64,000 nt of DNA from Alphaproteobacteria bacterium (lineage in GTDB: Bacteria > Pseudomonadota > Alphaproteobacteria > UBA828), in NCBI GenBank assembly GCA_022826345.1, contig JAJDVB010000166.1:1-64000 (forward strand), read 5' to 3'. The notes under the pieces were generated by a model. The model had not been told where the DNA came from, made no database searches, and saw only the letters and a list, made by a program, of their open reading frames with translations. Numbering within the stretch: the stretch's first letter is position 1; the number at the start of each line of letters is the position of its first letter. The position numbers were made by a program, and so were the translations under genes. Shown here in pieces: positions 35,120 to 44,144 of this stretch.

Positions 35120-37339
35120 TCACATGAAGCTGTGGGGGTCGATGTCCACCTGGAGGCGGGCGCGGGTGCGCCGGTCGAGCGCTGCAAGCCACCGCCTCAT
35201 GTGGGGCTGCAGCAGCACGCCGCGCGGAGACTTGAAGAGCAGGCGGAAGCGATGACGGCCGCGCAGGAGCCTGAGCGGTGCCGGCGCCGGGCCCAGCACC
35301 TGGAGGCCGAGAGTCTTCTCTTCGGCGCGCGCGGTGCGTGCAAGGGCCGACGCCGCGCGTAGCGTGTCGGACTCGCTCGGGCCGGCGGCGATGACCGCCG
35401 CGAGCCGGCCGAAGGGCGGCAGGCCGTGGGCTTCGCGGGCCGACGCTTCCTGCGCCATGAAAGAGTCGCGGTCGCCGGCGGCAAGTGCCTCAATGACCGG
35501 GTGCTCGGCAGCGTAGGTCTGGAGCACCACCCGTCCGGGGCGCCCGCCGCGCCCGGCGCGCCCGCCCACCTGATGGAGCAACTGGTAGGTGCGCTCGGCA
35601 GCGCGCATGTCGCCGCCCGCGAGCCCCAAATCGGCGTCCACCACGCCCACCAGGGTGAGCTGGGGGAAGTGGTGCCCCTTAGCCACCATCTGCGTGCCGA
35701 TCAGCACGTCGATCTCGTGCTTGACGATGGCATCGACCAAGTCCTGGACCTGGCTGGGGCCGCGCACGGTATCGCTGGTCAGCACCGCCCAGCGAGCGCC
35801 GGGGAAAGCCTCGTCGACCTCTTCGGCGAGCCGCTCGACGCCGGGCCCGCAGGCCGCGAAGCTCCCTTCCGCCTCGCACGCGGGGCAGGCCTCGGGCTGT
35901 GCTCGCTGGAAGCCGCAATGGTGGCAGTCTAGGGTGCCGGCGAAGCGGTGTTCCACCAGCCAGGTGCTGCAGTTGGGGCAGTGGAAGCGGTGGCCGCAGG
36001 CGCGGCAAAGCGTGAGCGGCGCATAGCCCCGCCTATTGAGGAAGAGCAGCGCCTGCTCGCCGGCCTCCAAGGTATCGGCGAGGGCCGCGCGCAAGGCCGG
36101 TGCGAGCCAGGTGCCGCGCGTCGGCGGTGTCTCGCGCAGGTCGACGGTCTCGATCGCAGGCAGCTGGGCGCCGCCGTGCCGGTCGGGCAGGTGCTCGCGC
36201 CCGTAGCGGCCGTTCTCGACGTTGATCACCGTCTCCAGCGAGGGTGTGGCCGAGACCAGGACGATCGGGCAGCCCTCGAAGCGCGCGCGCACCACCGCCA
36301 TGTCGCGGGCGTGATAAATGACGCCGTCCTCCTGCTTGAAGGCGGAGTCGTGCTCCTCGTCGACCACGACGAGTCCGAGGGTACGGAAGGGCAGCCAGAG
36401 CGCAGAGCGCGCGCCGACCACCACACGCGCCCTCGCCTCGGCAACGGCGCGCCAGGTCTCGCGCCGCTGCCGCGTGCCGAGCTCGGAATGCCAGACTGCC
36501 GGCTCGACGCCGAAGCGCGCACGAAAGCGCGCGAGCCATTGGGCGCTCAGCGCAATCTCGGGCAGCATCACCAGCACCTGCTGGTCCCGATCGAGCGCGG
36601 CGGAGATGGCCTCGAAATAGACCTCGGTCTTGCCCGAGCCAGTCACGCCGTCGAGCACGGTGACCGAGAACGCCTGGGCGGCAACCGTCTGCCGCAGCGC
36701 CGTGGCGGCGGCCCGCTGCGCCTGGGACAAGACGGGACCCGGCCGGGACGTGTCGGGACGACCGAAAGCCACAACCTCCCGCATCGTGACCGCCTCGATC
36801 ACACCGAGGCTGGCCAAGCCGCGCACCACCCCGGCACTCACGCCGGCCTCGCGCGCGATCTCGGTGGCGGTACGAGGCGGCCCGTCCCGCAACAGCCCGA
36901 TGACGCGCGCGCGTGCCGCAGTCATGCGCGGCGCCTCGCCCTGCCCCAGCCGATAGGCGGTGCGTACCGCCGGCGGCTCCAGCGCGCCCGGCACGCTCAT
37001 CGCCATGCGCAGAACGGACCCACGGTTGGTCAGCGTGTAATCCGCCGTCCAGTCGACCAGTTGCCGAAGCGAGTCGGTCATTGGCGGCGTCTCCAGCACC
37101 GCCGTCACCGGCTTGAGGCGGGCCGGCTCGACGTCGCCTTCGCCCGCGCCCCAGACCACGCCGACACGCTCAACCCGGCCGAGGGGCACCCGCACGAAGG
37201 CACCGGGCACGATGGCGGCTTCGAAATCGCTGGGCACGGCGTAGTCGTAGGCGCGCTCCAGGGGCAGCGGCATGAGGACGGCGACGGGCCGAGGAGCGTC
37301 CTCCGCGGCCCCTCGCCCGCCGCCGGCCGACCCGCTCAC
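35120..37339 (-). CDS. priA: Primosomal replication protein N' (PriA helicase)
   Basis: This 739-residue PriA restarts stalled replication forks. The N-terminal DNA-binding part begins MPLPLERAYDYAVP. The helicase core has GVTGSGKTEVYFEAI (Walker A) and VVDEEHD (Walker B / DEAH-like). Two zinc clusters are present in CRACGHRFHCPNCSTW and CHHCGFQRAQPEACPAC. I chose GTG 37339 because AGGGA precedes it and the length equals the family norm; an upstream start would add a low-complexity extension. In related genomes it precedes atpH, but here that neighbour is 29 kb away. Confidence 0.94.
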   Translation of the reverse strand: MSGSAGGGRGAAEDAPRPVAVLMPLPLERAYDYAVPSDFEAAIVPGAFVRVPLGRVERVGVVWGAGEGDVEPARLKPVTAVLETPPMTDSLRQLVDWTADYTLTNRGSVLRMAMSVPGALEPPAVRTAYRLGQGEAPRMTAARARVIGLLRDGPPRTATEIAREAGVSAGVVRGLASLGVIEAVTMREVVAFGRPDTSRPGPVLSQAQRAAATALRQTVAAQAFSVTVLDGVTGSGKTEVYFEAISAALDRDQQVLVMLPEIALSAQWLARFRARFGVEPAVWHSELGTRQRRETWRAVAEARARVVVGARSALWLPFRTLGLVVVDEEHDSAFKQEDGVIYHARDMAVVRARFEGCPIVLVSATPSLETVINVENGRYGREHLPDRHGGAQLPAIETVDLRETPPTRGTWLAPALRAALADTLEAGEQALLFLNRRGYAPLTLCRACGHRFHCPNCSTWLVEHRFAGTLDCHHCGFQRAQPEACPACEAEGSFAACGPGVERLAEEVDEAFPGARWAVLTSDTVRGPSQVQDLVDAIVKHEIDVLIGTQMVAKGHHFPQLTLVGVVDADLGLAGGDMRAAERTYQLLHQVGGRAGRGGRPGRVVLQTYAAEHPVIEALAAGDRDSFMAQEASAREAHGLPPFGRLAAVIAAGPSESDTLRAASALARTARAEEKTLGLQVLGPAPAPLRLLRGRHRFRLLFKSPRGVLLQPHMRRWLAALDRRTRARLQVDIDPHSFM

Positions 37340-37539
37340 GGTTCCCTGCCGGCGGTGGCGCGATGGAAACGGCGCAGCGGACGTGCTAAGAGGCCGGCCC
37401 AATTCGCCGCCGGCCCGAAGCCGATTCGAGTCGCGGATGCTGCGCTCATGCACTCGTCCTGCATCACTCGCGCGACGGCGTCCAGCCCGATGACTCGAGA
37501 GATCGGCGCCGGCTGGCAACTCTCGGACGGAGCGGTGGC

Positions 37540-38202
37540 ATGAAGTTTTTCGTGGATACGGCGGATATCGCCGAGATCGAGGACCTCGCCGCGACCGGCC
37601 TGCTCGACGGCGTGACCACCAATCCCTCGCTCATCGCCAAGTCCGGCGGCGATTTCTTCGAGGTAATCCGGAGCATCTGCGACATCGTGCCGGGCCCGGT
37701 GAGCGCCGAGGTCACCGCGACCGACGCCGAGACCATGCTCTCGGAAGGCCGGACGCTCGCCGCCATCGCGCCCAACGTCGCGGTCAAGGTGCCGCTCACC
37801 TGGGACGGGCTCAAGGCCTGCCGGGCGCTCAGTCAGGGCGGCACCAAGGTCAACGTCACACTCTGCTTCTCGCCCTCGCAGGCGTTGCTGGCAGCGAAGG
37901 CCGGCGCCGCCTTCATCTCGCCCTTCGTCGGACGTCTCGACGATATCAGCCAGGACGGCATGGGCCTGATCCGCGAGATCGTGGCGATCTACCGTGCTTA
38001 TCCCGACACCATCGGCACCGAGGTCCTGGTCGCCTCGATCCGCCACCCGCTCCACGTGGTGGAGGCCGCGAAGCTCGGCGCCGACGTGGCGACGGTGCCG
38101 CCGGCGGTGCTGCGCAAGCTCGCGAGCCACCCGCTCACCGACAAGGGCCTCGACGCCTTCCTTGCCGATTGGCAGAAGACGGGGCAATCGATCCTGCCAT
38201 GA
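37540..38202 (+). CDS. Transaldolase (FSA/TalC type)
   Basis: This 220-residue short transaldolase of the fructose-6-phosphate aldolase-like subfamily starts [17 protein letters not shown]. The Schiff-base Lys is in [15 protein letters not shown], and [19 protein letters not shown] and [10 protein letters not shown] are also present. It serves the non-oxidative pentose phosphate pathway. It is divergent from priA (200 bases) and overlaps xerC by ATGA (38199-38202), so the two are co-translated. Confidence 0.93.
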   Translation: MKFFVDTADIAEIEDLAATGLLDGVTTNPSLIAKSGGDFFEVIRSICDIVPGPVSAEVTATDAETMLSEGRTLAAIAPNVAVKVPLTWDGLKACRALSQGGTKVNVTLCFSPSQALLAAKAGAAFISPFVGRLDDISQDGMGLIREIVAIYRAYPDTIGTEVLVASIRHPLHVVEAAKLGADVATVPPAVLRKLASHPLTDKGLDAFLADWQKTGQSILP

Positions 38203-39143
38203 CCCCTCTGCCGGCCGCAGCCGACCTGGCGACGGCGGTGGAGACCTGGCTCAGCCGCCTCGCCGACGAGCGGCGGCGCTCCGACAACACCATCGCCGCT
38301 TACCGGCGGGACCTGGACGAATTCCTGGGCTTTCTGGCGGAGCATCGGGGAACTGCGCCCGACCTTGCAGCGCTTGGCGCGCTCAGCGTGCGCGACGTGC
38401 GCGCCTGGCTCGCGCACCGCTCGGCGCAAGGCCGCGCGAAGACCTCCACGGCAAGGGCGCTCTCGGCGGTACGGGTTTTCTTCCGCTATCTCGAGCGCGA
38501 AGGCATCCCCGTCTCCTCAGCGCTCACTCTGGTGCGCGCGCCGAAGACGCCGCGTGGCGTGCCGCGTCCGCTCACCGAGGGCCAGGCCAAGGCCGTCGTC
38601 GATCTGAACAGGGGAACCGGCGCGCCGCCCGACTGGACCGCCCGGCGGGATATCGCAGTGCTACTGCTGCTCTACGGCTGCGGCTTGCGCATTGGCGAGG
38701 CACTGGGGCTCGACCGTGCCGATGCGCCGGCCGAAGCCGGTGCGCTCCGTAGCCTGATGATCACCGGAAAAGGCGGCAAGCAGCGGGTGGTGCCGGTGCT
38801 GCCCGTCGTCGCCGAGGCGATCGCCGACTACCTCGCGGCCTGCCCGCACCGGATGGAACGGGGGGATCCGCTCTTCGTCGGCGCGCGCGGCAAGCGGCTT
38901 CAGCCCCGCCTGGTGCAGCAGACGATGGCGCGGTTGCGCGGCGCGCTCGCCCTGCCGGAATCGGCGACACCGCACGCGCTCCGCCACAGCTTCGCCACCC
39001 ATCTGCTCGCGGGCGGCGGCGACCTGCGCACGATCCAGGAGCTGCTCGGCCACGCGAGCCTCTCGACTACGCAGCGCTACACCGAGGTCGACGAGGCCGG
39101 GCTCCTCGCCGCTTATACGGCTGCCCACCCGCGCGCCAGCTGA
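38199..39143 (+). CDS. xerC: Tyrosine recombinase XerC
   Basis: This 314-residue recombinase resolves chromosome dimers at dif with XerD. The catalytic residues are visible: Arg in [12 protein letters not shown], Lys in [23 protein letters not shown], the His in [16 protein letters not shown], and the Tyr nucleophile in the same segment. The SAM-like N-terminal domain ([20 protein letters not shown]) is intact. The transaldolase-xerC-priA arrangement is a standard alphaproteobacterial locus, which distinguishes it from a phage integrase. Confidence 0.93.
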   Translation: MTPLPAAADLATAVETWLSRLADERRRSDNTIAAYRRDLDEFLGFLAEHRGTAPDLAALGALSVRDVRAWLAHRSAQGRAKTSTARALSAVRVFFRYLEREGIPVSSALTLVRAPKTPRGVPRPLTEGQAKAVVDLNRGTGAPPDWTARRDIAVLLLLYGCGLRIGEALGLDRADAPAEAGALRSLMITGKGGKQRVVPVLPVVAEAIADYLAACPHRMERGDPLFVGARGKRLQPRLVQQTMARLRGALALPESATPHALRHSFATHLLAGGGDLRTIQELLGHASLSTTQRYTEVDEAGLLAAYTAAHPRAS

Positions 39144-39149
39144 CCGTCG

Positions 39150-39181
39150 CTGAACCCGACGCCGGAGGGCGCCAGGTTCAG
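39150..39181. terminator. Bidirectional terminator hairpin between xerC and peroxiredoxin
   Basis: CTGAACC ... GGTTCAG (7 bp) encloses a second CGCC-GGAG-GGCG stem in the 48-base gap between the convergent xerC and peroxiredoxin genes. The dyad can serve either strand. Confidence 0.6.
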
Positions 39182-39191
39182 ACGATCACGG

Positions 39192-39728
39192 TTAGGCGGC
39201 CTTGTCCTGAGCGCGAGTCTCCACGTAGGCGAGCATGGTTTCCGCGTCGGAGACCTCGAAGGGATCGTCCGAAGCGTTGTCGCAGAACCCCGGTTCCACG
39301 AACATCTTCGTGATCTCGCCGTCCTCGACCAGCATCGAGTAGCGCCAGCTGCGCAGGCCGAAGCCAAGATTGTCCTTGTCCACCAGCATGCCCATGAAGC
39401 GCGTGAAGGTGCAGGAGCCGTCCGGTAGCAGGGTGACGTCTTCGACTCCTTGGTGCTTGCCCCACTGGTACATGACGAAGGCGTCGTTTACCGCGAGACA
39501 GATCACCTCGTCGATGCCGGCCTCCATGAAGCGATCGTGCAGCGCCTCGTAGCCCGGCAGATGGGTGCTGCTGCAGGTCGGCGTGAAGGCGCCCGGCAGT
39601 GCGAACAGCACCACCCGGCGGCCGTTGAAAATCTCGGCGCTGGTCCGGTCCTGCCAACGGAACGGGTTCGGCCCCTCGACGCTCCCGTCGCGGACGCGGG
39701 TCTTGAATGTCACCTCTGGCACACGCAT
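39192..39728 (-). CDS. Prx5-type peroxiredoxin
   Basis: This 178-residue peroxiredoxin of the Prx5 group reduces hydroperoxides with thiol donors. The peroxidatic Cys lies in PGAFTPTCSSTHLPGY. VNDAFVMYQWGKHQGVEDVTLLPDG and RSWRYSMLVEDGEITKMFVEPG are family signatures, and CDNASDDPF gives a second Cys that may resolve. The ATG at 39728 is preceded by AGGAG at suitable spacing. It is a single gene on the minus strand. Confidence 0.92.
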   Translation of the reverse strand: MRVPEVTFKTRVRDGSVEGPNPFRWQDRTSAEIFNGRRVVLFALPGAFTPTCSSTHLPGYEALHDRFMEAGIDEVICLAVNDAFVMYQWGKHQGVEDVTLLPDGSCTFTRFMGMLVDKDNLGFGLRSWRYSMLVEDGEITKMFVEPGFCDNASDDPFEVSDAETMLAYVETRAQDKAA

Positions 39729-39959
39729 GGCTCTTGCTCCTGATCCGGAATGAGTCCTGATTTGCAAATAAGAACTATTACAATATAAGTCAAGCCCCAG
39801 GATGTATGTTGTTCCGGCAGTCGCGCCGGACAAGTAACCTAGAAATTATATATGTATCTTCAGTTGGTTATGCGCTGAGTCGGGCCGCTGGCGTCAGGAG
39901 GCTGACCGGTCCGCTGCGAAACTAAATTCCGGCGCCGCGACATGCAGCGTCGCCCTGCC

Positions 39960-40718
39960 CTACTCCGCGGCTTCGGCGATGTCGTCGGCTGTTCCGAAGT
40001 GCTTGAACATGCCGGTGAAGCGCTTGCGCTCGGGCGGGCGGTAGGTCTTGCGCTTGCTGGTCTTGAGCCCGAGCCCCACCAATAGCTCCGCCTGCTTGGT
40101 GGCGCAGACCACGCCGTCGAGCACCGGCACGCCAAGCTCGGCCTCGAGCTCGGCGGCGAAGCGCGCGAAGCCGGCGCAGCCCAAGCACACGGCCTCCGCA
40201 TCGTCCTCGGCCACCGAGCGGCGCACTTCGTCCCGAAGCTTCTCCATCGAGCCCTCCGGGTCGCGCTCGATGTCCAGCACGTAGAGCGGCAGCGTGCGGA
40301 TGGCGACGATGCGCTCCGTCATGCCGTAGCCGTGCACCATCTCTTCCAGCAGGGTGCGCACCCGGGGAATCACCGAGACGATGGAGAAGCGCGCCGCCAC
40401 CATAGATGCGGTGTAGAACGAGGCCTCGGCGATGCCAACGACCGGCTTCTCGGTCGCCTCGCGCGCGGCGTGAAGACCGGGGTCGCCGTAGCAGGCGATG
40501 ACGTACGCGTCGATACCCTCGGCCTCGCCCTTGCGCACCTCGTCGAGGACGCCGCAGGCCGCAACCTGCTCATCATAGAAGCTCTCGATCGACACCGGCC
40601 CGAATTCGGGGCTCACCGCCACGATGTCGGTGCCAGTAGCAGCCACCGAGCGTGCGGCCTCCCCGATCCCCTCGGTCATCTCCAGCGTGGTGTTGGGATT
40701 GATCACCTTGATCTTCAT
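39960..40718 (-). CDS. Aspartate/hydantoin racemase family protein
   Basis: This 252-residue racemase of the Asp/Glu/hydantoin superfamily begins MKIKVINPNTTLEMTEGIGE. The two catalytic cysteines lie in VIACYGDPGL and CLGCAGFARFA. Hydantoin racemase (HyuE-like) is most likely because the same strand downstream of the MFS gene carries hyuB and hyuA homologues. Allantoin racemase or maleate isomerase are alternatives. Start ATG at 40718, after AGGGGAG. Confidence 0.85.
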   Translation of the reverse strand: MKIKVINPNTTLEMTEGIGEAARSVAATGTDIVAVSPEFGPVSIESFYDEQVAACGVLDEVRKGEAEGIDAYVIACYGDPGLHAAREATEKPVVGIAEASFYTASMVAARFSIVSVIPRVRTLLEEMVHGYGMTERIVAIRTLPLYVLDIERDPEGSMEKLRDEVRRSVAEDDAEAVCLGCAGFARFAAELEAELGVPVLDGVVCATKQAELLVGLGLKTSKRKTYRPPERKRFTGMFKHFGTADDIAEAAE

Positions 40719-40842
40719 CGGTGGCTCTCCCCTTCGTTTCCCTTGTGTGGCCGCCAGCGGCAGCAACGCCGCACGGCGGCCCTCACCTGGCCCTCATCAT
40801 TGGCGTTATCCGGTCCGGGCTCAACCTCATATACCGCCCCGA

Positions 40843-42078
40843 TCAGCCGCGATCGGACATCGGCCGCGCGGACTTTGCGCCGCCCTCGGCCCACCGCATG
40901 GCAACCAGGGTGGCCAGTCCGGAGACGGCGAAGGCACCGATCAAGGTGTACATGGTGCCGTCGAAGCCCTGGCCGACCAGGGCCCCCAACGGCACCGAGA
41001 TGAAGGTGGCGAGCGAAGCGATGACCGCCGCTCCGACGCCCGCGATGTGGCCGAGAGGCTCCATGGCCAGTGCGTTGAGGTTCCCGAACAGCAGGCTGAC
41101 GCTTACGAAGACGCTGAGGAGATAACACATGAACAGCCAGAACGGCGGAAGCCCATCGAAGGCGAAGGCGACCGGGCACGCGACAAGCGATATCAACGCG
41201 ATGGCGCCGGCGGCAACTTTCGAGAGTCGGCGCATCCCGTACTTCATCACGAGGCGGCCGTTCACGATCGAGCCGGCCCCGAACGAGAGCGCGAGCACGC
41301 CGAAATAGAGAGGAAAGAGGGCACCAGTTCCGTAAGAGTCCTGGAAGATCTGCTGCGCCGAACCGAGATAGGCGACGAACGGCGCGAACACGAACCCCGT
41401 GGCGATCGTGTATCCGATGGCGGGCCGAATTCTCAGTATTTCACCCACCGCTTGGCCGATGGAACGCGGCGAGAAGGGCCGGCGCCGTTCGGCGGGCAGG
41501 GTTTCCGGCTGGCGCAGCGCGAACCAGGCGAAGACGACCGCGGCGATGACGAGGAACGTGACGAAGATCGTGCGCCAGCCTCCCAGGATCAGGAGCCCCT
41601 GCCCGAGCGCCGGAGCGATCGTGGGGACCATGATGAACACGGCCATCGCGAACGACATGAGCCGAGCCATCATCCGCCCCTCGTACTGGTCGCGCACGAG
41701 GGCCATGGTCACGATGCGGGGTCCCGCCACGCCGATGCCTTGCAGAACACGGCCCGCGATCATCACCTCGAACGTGGGTGCGAAGATGCTCACGAGGCAT
41801 CCGATCATGAACAGGGCGAGGCCAGCATGGACGGCGGGCTTGCGCCCGATGTTGTCGGAGAGGGGGCCGAACAGCAGTTGGCCAATCCCAAGCCCCAGAA
41901 ACAGGGACATGATGACCAACTGAACATCGTTCGGGCGCGAGACGCCGAAATCGCGGCCGATCGCGGGCAGCGCCGGCAGCATCGCGTCGATCGCCAGCGC
42001 CACCAGCGACATGAGCAGGCCGACGAGGGGCACGAACTCGGCGGTGCGAAGAGCGTGGCCGCGCTCCGACTGGCTCAT
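40843..42078 (-). CDS. MFS transporter, Bcr/CflA type
   Basis: This 411-residue transporter has about 12 membrane segments (for example FVPLVGLLMSLVALAIDAML, LVIMSLFLGLGIGQLLFG). The MFS motif A GPLSDNIGRKP lies between segments 2 and 3, and MALVRDQYEG precedes segment 5. Members export drugs, dipeptides or sulfonates. Its place beside the racemase and hydantoinase genes suggests substrate uptake or product export. A MITE-like element ends exactly at the base after its start codon (42079), so its native promoter and binding site have probably been replaced. Confidence 0.87.
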   Translation of the reverse strand: MSQSERGHALRTAEFVPLVGLLMSLVALAIDAMLPALPAIGRDFGVSRPNDVQLVIMSLFLGLGIGQLLFGPLSDNIGRKPAVHAGLALFMIGCLVSIFAPTFEVMIAGRVLQGIGVAGPRIVTMALVRDQYEGRMMARLMSFAMAVFIMVPTIAPALGQGLLILGGWRTIFVTFLVIAAVVFAWFALRQPETLPAERRRPFSPRSIGQAVGEILRIRPAIGYTIATGFVFAPFVAYLGSAQQIFQDSYGTGALFPLYFGVLALSFGAGSIVNGRLVMKYGMRRLSKVAAGAIALISLVACPVAFAFDGLPPFWLFMCYLLSVFVSVSLLFGNLNALAMEPLGHIAGVGAAVIASLATFISVPLGALVGQGFDGTMYTLIGAFAVSGLATLVAMRWAEGGAKSARPMSDRG

Positions 42079-42249
42079 TAGAGCGTTATCCGATCAACCT
42101 GGATCACAACCTACTCCGAACGGCTGCCAACTTGGATAACAGCGGCAACTCGAACGCCCCGAAACCCGCGGGAGGTGTATCCGCCTCAACCGAGAGAAGA
42201 CTAAGCTGTTGAAAATCCGAGCGATTCAATTGGGTCGGATTGTGCTCTA
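42079..42249. mobile_element. MITE-like element immediately upstream of the MFS gene
   Basis: This 171-bp element has TA-flanked inverted ends. Left reads TAGAGCGTTATCCGATCAA. The reverse complement of the right end reads TAGAGCACAATCCGACCCAA. Size and ends match the element at 60166-60333. TA ends suggest an IS630/Tc1-type transposase, supplied elsewhere. No coding capacity. Confidence 0.65.
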
Positions 42250-42260
42250 GTTCCCCTTGC

Positions 42261-42296
42261 GTGCCGCCGTGGCGGTCGTTCCGCCGGTGACGGCAC
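42261..42296. terminator. Two-part hairpin downstream of hyuB
   Basis: An outer stem GTGCCG / CGGCAC encloses an inner stem GGCGG-TCGTT-CCGCC. It lies 70 bases after the hyuB stop in the minus direction. No T-run follows, so it is a likely structural 3-prime end signal rather than a sure intrinsic terminator. Confidence 0.4.
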
Positions 42297-42365
42297 GCGG
42301 CGGTCGGACGGCGGGCTTAGCCGGGATTGGTTGTCAGGGCGATGGCTTGCTGGGCGCTGTTCGGA

Positions 42366-44141
42366 CTACGGGGCTAGACTGCCGCGCCGGGCTTCGGTAG
42401 CCGCAGAGTCGAGCGCGCCGTCTTCGCTGACGACGACGCCGTAGACGCTCTCCGCGGTCTCGCGCGAGATGTAGCCGTCGCGCACGTCCTCCGCCACGGC
42501 GTCCGCCGGGCGCTCGGCGGCAGAGCCGTAGCCGCCGCCGCAGGTGCCGGTGAGTGTCAGGCTCTCGCCGGCCTTGACCGCGCGGTTAGGCATCATCGAG
42601 GGAAAATGAACATCCTCGCCGTCGGCACGGTGATAGACCAGCGCCGCCTCGCGTCCCTCGGCGCCGCCCTCGAAGCCCCAGGGGCGGAAAGCGTGGCCGT
42701 CGCCTTCCACCGAGATGAAGCTGTCTGAAAGGAAGGAGACCTCGCGGACGGACCCGATGCCGCCACGCCAGCGCCCGGCCGCGGCCGCATCGTCGCGCAG
42801 CTCGTAGCGGGCGATGCGAAGCGGCAGGTGGGACTCGATGTCCTCGATGGGGTTGTTGCGGGTGTTGGCGTAGAGGGTGTCCACCGCGTCCATCGCATCC
42901 TTGCCGGCGCGGCCGCCGTAGCTGCCCTCATGGATGTCCATGTGCACCCAGTGGCCGCCGTCCTTGAGGCCGGAAAACGCGATCACCTTGAGGTTGCCGA
43001 CGCCGGCGGAGACCTTGTCGGGCACCGCCTGGGCAAGCGCCTTCATCAGCGTGTCGGCGACGATATTGCCGGAGACGAAGCGCGCGATGGTAGGCGCGGG
43101 GAAGGTGGGGTTGGCGATCGTGCCCTCCGGCGCCTTGATGGTGATGGGGCGGATCAGGCCCGAGTTCTGCGGAATTTCGCCGAAGGCCTCGCTGTCCAGC
43201 AGGATCGAGCGGACCGTCAGCCAGATCGCGCAGTCCACCGTGCCTTCGAGCGGCATGTTGATGGGCCGGTCGTCGCATTGCGCAGACGTGCCGGCGAGAT
43301 CCACCACCAGGTCGCTGCCCTTCACGGCGACGGCGACGGCGACCTTGAAGTGGCGGCGATCGGGGTCGTCGAGGAAGCCGTCCACGTACCCCTCGGCGCG
43401 GTAGGTGCCGTCGGGCAGCGCCTCGATGGCCTGGCGCATGAGCCGCTCGGAATAGTCCATCAGCGCGTCCGCCGCCGCTTCCACGGTGGCCAGGCCGTGA
43501 CGCTCGATCAGCGCGAGATAGCGCTCGGCGCCGATCCGGCTGGCGGCGACCTGCGCCTCCATGTCGCCCACCACCATGTCGGGCGCGCGGATGTTGTCGC
43601 GCATCATGTGCCAGAGCGCCTCGTTGACGACGCCCCGGTCGTAGGCCTTGAGCGCCTTGAACTGAAGGCCCTCGGCGTAGGCGTCCATGGCATCGACAAT
43701 GCCGCAGCTGCCGGGGCTGAGCGCGCCGATATCGAGATGGTGCGCGGTGGTGACCGCGTAGCCCACCAGCGCGCTGTCATGGAAGACCGGCACGATGAAA
43801 GCGACATCGGGGCCGTGGCTCGCGCCGTGATAGGCCGAGTTGTGGATGATGACGTCGCCCTCGTGCAGGGTCTGGCCGCGCTCCTCCAGGATCTGGTTCA
43901 TGCCCTTCACGTAGCCGGGGATCGGGCCTGATTGCAGCGGCGTCGAGTGCTTCGATTCGCAGAGCTGGCGGCCGTGGCGGTCGATGATCGCCGCCCCGAA
44001 ATCCTCGGACTCGCGGATGATCGAGGAATAGGACATGCGCATGAGCTTCCAGCCCATCTCGACCGCGATGTTCTCCAGCGCGCCCTGAATCACGCTGGCG
44101 GTGACGGCATCGATGGGGCGGACGTTGGGCGTGTCTGCCAT
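42366..44141 (-). CDS. hyuB: Hydantoinase B / oxoprolinase subunit
   Basis: This 591-residue HyuB-family protein is the partner of HyuA in ATP-dependent opening of hydantoin or 5-oxoproline rings. Signatures: MDAYAEGLQFKALKAYDRG, NIRAPDMVVGDMEAQVAA, the N-terminal segment ESEDFGAAIIDRHGRQLCES, and HWVHMDIHEGSYGGRAGKDAMD. It starts 3 bases after the hyuA stop, so the two are coupled. Length is slightly above the E. coli homologues but normal for HyuB. Acetone- and acetophenone-carboxylase subunits are related alternatives. Confidence 0.9.
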   Translation of the reverse strand: MADTPNVRPIDAVTASVIQGALENIAVEMGWKLMRMSYSSIIRESEDFGAAIIDRHGRQLCESKHSTPLQSGPIPGYVKGMNQILEERGQTLHEGDVIIHNSAYHGASHGPDVAFIVPVFHDSALVGYAVTTAHHLDIGALSPGSCGIVDAMDAYAEGLQFKALKAYDRGVVNEALWHMMRDNIRAPDMVVGDMEAQVAASRIGAERYLALIERHGLATVEAAADALMDYSERLMRQAIEALPDGTYRAEGYVDGFLDDPDRRHFKVAVAVAVKGSDLVVDLAGTSAQCDDRPINMPLEGTVDCAIWLTVRSILLDSEAFGEIPQNSGLIRPITIKAPEGTIANPTFPAPTIARFVSGNIVADTLMKALAQAVPDKVSAGVGNLKVIAFSGLKDGGHWVHMDIHEGSYGGRAGKDAMDAVDTLYANTRNNPIEDIESHLPLRIARYELRDDAAAAGRWRGGIGSVREVSFLSDSFISVEGDGHAFRPWGFEGGAEGREAALVYHRADGEDVHFPSMMPNRAVKAGESLTLTGTCGGGYGSAAERPADAVAEDVRDGYISRETAESVYGVVVSEDGALDSAATEARRGSLAP

Positions 44142-44144
44142 GAT

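Noticed and set aside
35948..37543. A 531-codon plus-strand frame opposite priA
   Set aside because: Antisense to priA, which has zinc clusters and helicase motifs; the plus-strand product has none.
38199..39143. XerC reading as a phage integrase of the nearby mobile region
   Set aside because: It is in the conserved transaldolase-xerC-priA locus and 14 kb from the true integrase.
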